A DNA stretch of 9,897 nt from an uncultured Clostridia bacterium. Its GTDB lineage: Bacteria > Bacillota > Clostridia > Oscillospirales > Oscillospiraceae. Made by a program: the position numbers and the translations under genes. Every line of letters starts with the position of its first letter. Position 1 is the first letter of the stretch. The notes under the pieces were generated by a model that had not been told where the DNA came from, did not search any database, and saw only the letters and a list, made by a program, of their open reading frames with translations. The DNA is taken from positions 1 to 9,897 of the forward strand of contig CALICR010000175.1 in assembly GCA_938049125.1 (NCBI GenBank). Reading direction: 5' to 3'. Of the stretch, positions 6,079-9,897 are shown piece by piece.

Positions 6079-6906
6079 ATGAACCTCTTTACCCCTGCGG
6101 AAACGGCAGCCAACTATTCGAGCGCGGGCGCTGGCAAGACAAAGCTGCCCTTCGCCAAAATGCTGGTGCTGTCCATTCTGGCGGGCATCCTCATCGGCTT
6201 TCCCGCCGCCGTCACCAATATGGCATCCTACGGTCTGGACAACAACTCCGTGATCCGGCTGGTGTCCGGTCTGCTTTTCGCCTTCGGTCTCGGCACGGTT
6301 GTCATGACCGGCGCGGAGCTGTTCACCGGCAACACCCTCATCTCCATCAGCGTTCTGGACCGGAAAGCCACCGTCGCCGGAATGCTCCGGAACTGGATCG
6401 TGGTCTATCTCGGCAACTTCCTCGGCTCCCTGTTTGTGGCGGTCATCTGCGCGCGCTTCGGCTGGCTCTCCGCCGGCAGCAATGCGCTGGCTGCCTTCAC
6501 CATGAAGGTCGCCGCGGGCAAGATGACCATGCCCTTCGAGAACGCGCTCATGATGGGTGTGCTCTGCAATATGCTCGTGACGCTGGGCGTTCTGCTGTCC
6601 CTGGCGGGCAAGGACGGCGTCAGCCGTTTCATGGGCGCATGGGCGCCGGTCATGTTCTTCGTCGTCTGCGGCTTCAACCACTCCATCGCCGATATGACCT
6701 ACTGCACCATGGGCCTCTTCGCCAAGTCCAACGCTGCCTACTGTGAGGCGGCAACGGCAATGGGCGTGGACCTCAGCAAGCTGACCTGGGGCAATTACTT
6801 CGGCGGCAATATGCTGCCCGTGACCCTTGGCAACATCATCGGCGGCCTCCTCGTCGGCTTCATCTTCTGGTTCTGCTGGATCCGGAAGCCCAAGGAAGCG
6901 AAATAA
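6079..6906 (+). CDS. Formate/nitrite transporter (FNT) family channel, probably formate
   Basis: A 275-residue integral membrane protein of the FocA/NirC/HSC family, which form pentamers carrying small monovalent anions such as formate. Hydrophobic segments fall near residues 25-48, 60-78, 101-126, 152-176, 188-206 and 243-268, matching the six-helix FNT fold. Family motifs are ILAGILIGFPAA (33-44), GAELFTGNTL (78-87), LCNMLVTLGV (162-171), GFNHSIADM (198-206) and MLPVTLGNIIGG (245-256). The central pore histidine is kept (His201), but the residue before it is Asn200 rather than the Glu of FocA. The ribosome site AAAGGAGA (6064-6071) sits 29 nt behind the folD stop, with no terminator between, so it is the last gene of the fhs operon. 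Formate uptake or efflux serving Fhs is the natural reading; nitrite or hydrosulfide cannot be excluded from sequence. Confidence 0.92.
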   Translation: MNLFTPAETAANYSSAGAGKTKLPFAKMLVLSILAGILIGFPAAVTNMASYGLDNNSVIRLVSGLLFAFGLGTVVMTGAELFTGNTLISISVLDRKATVAGMLRNWIVVYLGNFLGSLFVAVICARFGWLSAGSNALAAFTMKVAAGKMTMPFENALMMGVLCNMLVTLGVLLSLAGKDGVSRFMGAWAPVMFFVVCGFNHSIADMTYCTMGLFAKSNAAYCEAATAMGVDLSKLTWGNYFGGNMLPVTLGNIIGGLLVGFIFWFCWIRKPKEAK

Positions 6907-6914
6907 GTGCAAAG

Positions 6915-6944
6915 AAAGAACCCCCGGCCGGGGGTTCTTTTTTT
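6915..6944 (+). terminator. Strong intrinsic terminator ending the fhs operon
   Basis: AAAGAACCCCC (6915-6925) pairs perfectly with GGGGGTTCTTT (6930-6940) around a GGCC loop. The T-run covers 6938-6944 and partly overlaps the stem base. This closes the fhs-fchA-folD-channel transcript 8 nt after the channel stop codon. Confidence 0.94.
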
Positions 6945-6990
6945 GCGCTCCCGTGTGACCAACGCCGCCGCTTTGCGTCTTTATGGGCAG

Positions 6991-7000
6991 AGGAGGTGAT
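6991..7000 (+). promoter_or_regulatory. Full-length ribosome binding site that sets the lipoprotein start
   Basis: AGGAGGTGAT complements the 16S 3' end along its whole length and lies with its GGAGG core 8 nt before the ATG at 7005. The in-frame GTG at 6996 falls inside this site, so it cannot be the start. No convincing -35/-10 pair is visible between the terminator at 6944 and this site. Confidence 0.85.
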
Positions 7001-7004
7001 TGAA

Positions 7005-7835
7005 ATGAAACGAATTCTTGCCGGTTTGCTTGTGTGCCTGCTGGCCCTGACGGCCTGTGCGGTCCGGGACAAAGCGCCGGAGACGGCGACGCTCCGGGCC
7101 ACGGTCCTTACGGCGGACGCGGACGAGCTGCTGGTGGAGCCGCTGCCCGGCTCCGATGCCTTAAGCTCCGCCGACCGCATCGTCGTGCCCCTGGCGGGCC
7201 TCGAGGACGCGCCGGAGGCACAGCCCGGCGACACGGTGGAGATCACCTACGGCGGCACCATCCTGGAGAGCGACCCGGCCCAGCTGGGCGATGTGCGCAG
7301 CATTGCCGTGATAGAGCGGGCGGAGCTGCCCGTCCAGCCCCGGGAGACCGCCTCGGCGCCCACGGAGCCGGAGGCCGAAAATGAGCGCACCGCCGAGGCC
7401 GCGGACCCCGCGTCCCCGGACGGCCCCCAGTCGGTCAGCCTCGCGGTGCCAGACGGCCCGGCCCTGTCCCTGACCCTCCCGGCGGACTGGGATTTCGAGC
7501 TCCGGCCCTACGACGCCGCGGCGGACAACCCCAAGGCGGCCATCGACTTCTGGCCGTCGGCGGACCCGGCGCTCCGGTTCCGGTTCGGCTGGTGGAACGG
7601 CTTCGGCATGTGCGGCACCGGTGTGACCATCGAGGAGCTGACGCTGTCCGACGGCCGCACCGCGTGGCAGTACACCGAGACCCACGACGGCACGGTATGG
7701 CTCACGGTGGCCTTTGCGGACACGGCGGGGGAGGGCCGCTATGTCATCGACGCCAGCCCGACGGAGGCCCAGTGGGCGCAGTACGCGGACGCCTTCTACA
7801 GCATCCTGGAGACGGCTGCGTGCGGCGCGGCCTGA
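7005..7835 (+). CDS. Putative lipoprotein of unknown function
   Basis: A 276-residue protein with a lipoprotein signal peptide: MKR, a hydrophobic stretch (residues 4-16) and the lipobox LTAC with Cys18 as the lipidated residue. It should be anchored on the outer face of the cytoplasmic membrane. Residues about 28-105 look like a small beta-rich domain (ATVLTADADELLVEPLPG ... PGDTVEITYGG ... DVRSIAVIERA), similar to short OB-like/DUF3221-type domains common in clostridial lipoproteins. A Glu/Pro/Ala-rich linker (106-142) follows. The C-terminal domain (143-273) carries LSLTLPADWDFELRP, RFRFGWWNGFGMCGTGVTIEE and a final YADAFYSILETAACG helix. I do not recognise a defined family for the C-terminal part and propose no function. 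It stands alone between two terminated transcripts. Confidence 0.85.
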   Translation: MKRILAGLLVCLLALTACAVRDKAPETATLRATVLTADADELLVEPLPGSDALSSADRIVVPLAGLEDAPEAQPGDTVEITYGGTILESDPAQLGDVRSIAVIERAELPVQPRETASAPTEPEAENERTAEAADPASPDGPQSVSLAVPDGPALSLTLPADWDFELRPYDAAADNPKAAIDFWPSADPALRFRFGWWNGFGMCGTGVTIEELTLSDGRTAWQYTETHDGTVWLTVAFADTAGEGRYVIDASPTEAQWAQYADAFYSILETAACGAA

Positions 7836-7868
7836 CCCGAAAAATTTGGCGAAGCCGCGAATTTCCCC

Positions 7869-7897
7869 TTGCAATCCGCTCCCGGGGCGGCTATACT
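7869..7897 (+). promoter_or_regulatory. Sigma-A-type promoter of the YfcE-like gene
   Basis: TTGCAA (7869-7874), a 17-bp spacer, then TATACT (7892-7897), with transcription expected near 7904 and the ATG at 7921. The ribosome site AAGGGAGG (7906-7913) would begin almost at the transcript start, so the leader is very short (about 17 nt). Confidence 0.78.
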
Positions 7898-7920
7898 GAC
7901 GCTGCAAGGGAGGTATTTTC

Positions 7921-8466
7921 ATGAAACTGATGATCGCGTCGGATCTCCACGGCTCCGCCAAGTACACGCGCCTGCTGCTCCGGCGCTTTGAGGAGGAGGG
8001 TGCGGACCGGCTCCTGCTGCTGGGCGACCTGCTCTACCACGGCCCCCGGAACGACCTGCCTGAGGACTACGCGCCCAAGGAGGTGCTGGCTCTGCTGAAC
8101 GGCGTGCGCACAAGGCTCCTCTGCGTCCGCGGCAACTGCGACGCCGAGGTGGACCAGATGGTGCTGGATTTCCCCATGATGGCGGACTACGCCCTGCTGG
8201 AGCTGGACGGCCATACCGTCTACGCGACCCACGGCCACCACGCGAACGAGGAGACCCCGCCGCCCCTCTGCCCCGGCGACATCCTCCTCTGCGGCCACAC
8301 CCACATCCCCAAGTGCGCCGCCCACGGGACCTATACCTACCTGAATCCCGGCTCCGCCTCCATCCCCAAGGCGGGCAGCCGCCACGGCTATATGACGCTG
8401 GAGGCCGGGACCTTCGCCTGGAAGGACCTTCTAAGCGGCGAGGCCTACGAGACCTGGAGACCCTGA
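7921..8466 (+). CDS. YfcE/MJ0936-family metallophosphoesterase
   Basis: A 181-residue soluble phosphodiesterase of the calcineurin-like superfamily, normal length for the YfcE family. All five metal-binding blocks are present: SDLHG (7-11), GDLLYHGPRN (35-44), GNCD (71-74), THGHH (103-107) and GHTHIP (125-130), followed by NPGSASIPK (142-150). These supply the Asp/His/Asn ligands for a two-metal (usually Mn) centre. E. coli YfcE cleaves artificial phosphodiesters, but its natural substrate is unsettled. The gene has its own promoter and an AAGGGAGG ribosome site 7 nt before the ATG, and is followed by a terminator, so it appears to be monocistronic. Confidence 0.93.
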   Translation: MKLMIASDLHGSAKYTRLLLRRFEEEGADRLLLLGDLLYHGPRNDLPEDYAPKEVLALLNGVRTRLLCVRGNCDAEVDQMVLDFPMMADYALLELDGHTVYATHGHHANEETPPPLCPGDILLCGHTHIPKCAAHGTYTYLNPGSASIPKAGSRHGYMTLEAGTFAWKDLLSGEAYETWRP

Positions 8467-8478
8467 AAGACGCACAGA

Positions 8479-8509
8479 CGCCCCGTTCCCGGCCGGAACG
8501 GGGCGTTTT
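8479..8509 (+). terminator. Intrinsic terminator after the YfcE-like gene
   Basis: CGCCCCGTTCC (8479-8489) pairs perfectly with GGAACGGGGCG (8495-8505) around a 5-nt loop, followed by TTTT (8506-8509). It lies 12 nt past the stop and 9 nt before the convergent HD gene's stop codon. On the minus strand the same hairpin has no T-run, so it works mainly for the plus-strand transcript, though the stem would also form in the opposing mRNA. Confidence 0.85.
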
Positions 8510-8518
8510 CCGTGCGGC

Positions 8519-9178
8519 TCAGATGAGCTGCTGCTCGTTGATCATGAGCTTGAACTGGAGGCCCAGGGTCTCGGCGGCCTTGCGGCAGAGGACCATGCGC
8601 TGGAGGAAAATTTCGAAGTAGTCCATGACGGAGCCATAGCGGGTATCGACGGAGAGCTTGAGCTTGATGAGCGTGCGGCTCTCGTTGATCTTCAGCTCCG
8701 CCTTTTTGACCGAGTAGTTGACGCGGTCGTGGATGTCGAAGGTCTGCTCGTCGCGGTTGCGGACGCGGGTGCGGCGCACGTCGGACTTGTCCGCCAGGAT
8801 CAGCGCCGCCGCCATGGGGGAGACGGGCTTGCCCGTGCCCTCGTCGTGGTTGCCGATGGCCGTCACAATGTCCGACAGCTCCTCGGCGTCCATGCCAAGC
8901 TTGTCGAGGATTCGGAAGGCCATGACCGCGCCGCTCTGGGAGTGGTCCACGCGGTTGACGAGGTTGCCGATGTCGTGGAGGTGGGCCGCGATCTGGGCCA
9001 GCTCCACGGTCCTGGCCGGGTAGCCCAGGGTCTCGAGAATATATTTGCAGTTCTGGGCCACAATGCCCACATGGGCGAAGCTGTGCTCCGTGAAGCCCAG
9101 CGCCGCCAGGGATGCGTCCGCCTTGCGGATGTAGGTCTGAATGGCCGGATTGTTCCGGACCTGATCGAGCGTTACCAT
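8519..9178 (-). CDS. HD-domain phosphohydrolase family protein
   Basis: A 219-residue soluble protein with an HD metal-dependent phosphohydrolase core. The likely metal ligands are His36 (EHSFAHV), His68-Asp69 (AHLHDIGN) and Asp130 (ILADKSD), with the extra conserved positions His79 (DHSQSGA) and His111 (IGNHDEGTG). The C-terminal part (about 145-219) is an additional conserved region (DIHDRVNYSVKKAEL ... VMDYFEIFLQRM). I recognise it as a family common in Firmicutes; its substrate is not known to me, and HD proteins include nucleotidases and cyclic-dinucleotide or (p)ppGpp hydrolases. Its ATG lies inside the 3' end of the sensor kinase gene (7-nt overlap), with GGAGG only 4 nt before it, so translation is probably coupled to the kinase. 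Confidence 0.88.
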   Translation of the reverse strand: MVTLDQVRNNPAIQTYIRKADASLAALGFTEHSFAHVGIVAQNCKYILETLGYPARTVELAQIAAHLHDIGNLVNRVDHSQSGAVMAFRILDKLGMDAEELSDIVTAIGNHDEGTGKPVSPMAAALILADKSDVRRTRVRNRDEQTFDIHDRVNYSVKKAELKINESRTLIKLKLSVDTRYGSVMDYFEIFLQRMVLCRKAAETLGLQFKLMINEQQLI

Positions 9179-9897
9179 ACTTCCTCCGTTCCGGACGGGA
9201 AGGTCACCGTGATGGCCGTGCCCTGGCCCGGCTCGCTCCGGAGCGCCAGCTGTGCGCGGTGCAGCACCGCGCCGTGCTTGACGATGGAGAGGCCCAGGCC
9301 CGTGCCGCCGATCTCCTTGCTGTGGCTCTTGTCCACGCGGAAGAACCGCTCGAAGACCCGGCTCTGGTACGCCGCCGGGATGCCGATGCCCGTGTCCGCC
9401 ACCTCGAGGCGGACCTGCCCGGCGTCCTGGCGCAGCGAGACCGTCACACTGCCGCCGTCCTTGTTGTATTTGATGGCGTTGTCCACCAGATTATAAACCA
9501 TTTCGCGCAAAATCTGCCGCACACCGCGGAGATTCTTCGCCTCGCCGTCGAGCCGGAGGGTCACATGGCGCGCCTCCGCCGCAGGCGTGAGCTGGTCCAG
9601 GACGTCCCGGCTCAGAGCCGTGAGGTCCACCTGCTCCCACTCGAAGCCGCCGCCCTCGTCGAGCCGCGACAGATTGATGATGTCGTCCACGAGGCCGATG
9701 AGCCGCCGGGACTCGCGGTAGATGTCCCCGGCGAACTCCCGGGACTTGTCCGGGGGCACCAGCCCCTCCTTCATCAGCTCCGCGAAGCCGGAGATGGACG
9801 TGAGCGGCGTTTTCAGCTCATGGCTGACGTTGGCGGAGAACTCCCGGCGCAGGGCCTCGCGCTGCTCCTGCTCCGTGACGTCCATGAGGAGCACCAC
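9172..9897 (-). CDS. Sensor histidine kinase (PhoR/WalK type), C-terminal part
   Basis: The frame is open to the window edge, so the N-terminus (probably membrane sensor segments and most of a PAS domain) is missing; about 241 residues remain. The fragment begins with the end of a PAS-type region (VVLLMDVTEQEQ). The dimerisation/phosphoacceptor helix follows, with FSANVSHELKTPL (His26 of the fragment, the autophosphorylated residue). The ATPase domain has the N-box MVYNLVDNAIKY (133-144), G1 DTGIGIP (168-174), F-box FERFFRVD (182-189) and G2 GGTGLGLSIVK (197-207). All catalytic boxes are intact. Such kinases are usually encoded just after an OmpR-family response regulator gene, which would lie beyond the right edge. 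The signal sensed cannot be told from this part. The first codon in the window, GTG, is internal and not a start. Confidence 0.93.
   Translation of the reverse strand: MVLLMDVTEQEQREALRREFSANVSHELKTPLTSISGFAELMKEGLVPPDKSREFAGDIYRESRRLIGLVDDIINLSRLDEGGGFEWEQVDLTALSRDVLDQLTPAAEARHVTLRLDGEAKNLRGVRQILREMVYNLVDNAIKYNKDGGSVTVSLRQDAGQVRLEVADTGIGIPAAYQSRVFERFFRVDKSHSKEIGGTGLGLSIVKHGAVLHRAQLALRSEPGQGTAITVTFPSGTEEVW

Noticed and set aside
634..6912. Very long open frames on the minus strand (for example 634-2442, 2439-4511, 4412-6019, 6016-6912)
   Set aside because: They lie opposite well-recognised genes, their products are low-complexity and rich in Gly, Ala, Val, Asp and Leu, and one spans a terminator and a promoter. 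They arise from the strong GC bias at third codon positions.
6996..7004. GTG start nine bases upstream of the lipoprotein ATG
   Set aside because: The GTG lies within the AGGAGGTGAT ribosome site. The ATG at 7005 has ideal spacing and gives a normal signal peptide starting MKR.
8729..9496. A 255-codon plus-strand frame across the HD and kinase genes
   Set aside because: It is the antisense shadow of two genes with intact catalytic motifs on the minus strand, has no ribosome site, and gives no recognisable protein.

Overview
The window is GC-rich (apart from AT-rich promoter and leader stretches) and densely packed. It looks like chromosome of an anaerobic, gut-type Clostridia, most like a high-GC member of the Oscillospiraceae/Eubacteriales. 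This is inferred from strong AGGAGG ribosome sites, sigma-A-type promoters, a formate-tetrahydrofolate ligase/cyclohydrolase/FolD cluster, an ASKHA/DUF3786 pair and a PhoR/WalK-like kinase. The genus cannot be fixed from sequence reading alone. I see no rRNA, tRNA, CRISPR array, insertion sequence or phage gene.

Layout. (1) 2-2367, plus strand: the 3' part of a RACo-like ASKHA (corrinoid-protein activator type) gene, overlapped by 4 nt by a DUF3786 gene. A trigger-factor-like prolyl isomerase lacking the ribosome-docking domain follows, ending at a strong terminator (2398-2439). (2) 2496-6944, plus strand: a near-consensus promoter, a ~120-nt structured leader, then fhs, fchA, folD and a formate/nitrite-family channel gene, closed by a strong terminator. 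(3) 7005-7835, plus strand: a lipoprotein of unknown function. (4) 7869-8509, plus strand: a YfcE-type metallophosphoesterase with its own promoter and terminator. (5) 9897-8519, minus strand: the 3' part of a sensor histidine kinase overlapping an HD-domain phosphohydrolase gene. This pair converges on yfcE.

How they work together. Region 2 is a one-carbon unit: the channel moves formate across the membrane, Fhs activates it to 10-formyl-THF with ATP, FchA cyclises that to 5,10-methenyl-THF, and FolD reduces it to 5,10-methylene-THF. FolD lacks two residues needed for cyclohydrolase activity in the classical bifunctional enzyme, so FchA probably carries the cyclohydrolase step alone. The ASKHA/DUF3786 pair just upstream is of a type seen with corrinoid methyl-transfer systems, so the wider locus may link folate C1 units to corrinoid methyl transfer (Wood-Ljungdahl methyl branch or demethylation). 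No acs, metF or methyltransferase gene lies in the window, so that is inference.

The most novel-looking element is the fhs leader (about 2531-2654). It holds several strong and partly mutually exclusive stems, including a pseudoknot-like arrangement, and matches no riboswitch class I can recognise by eye.
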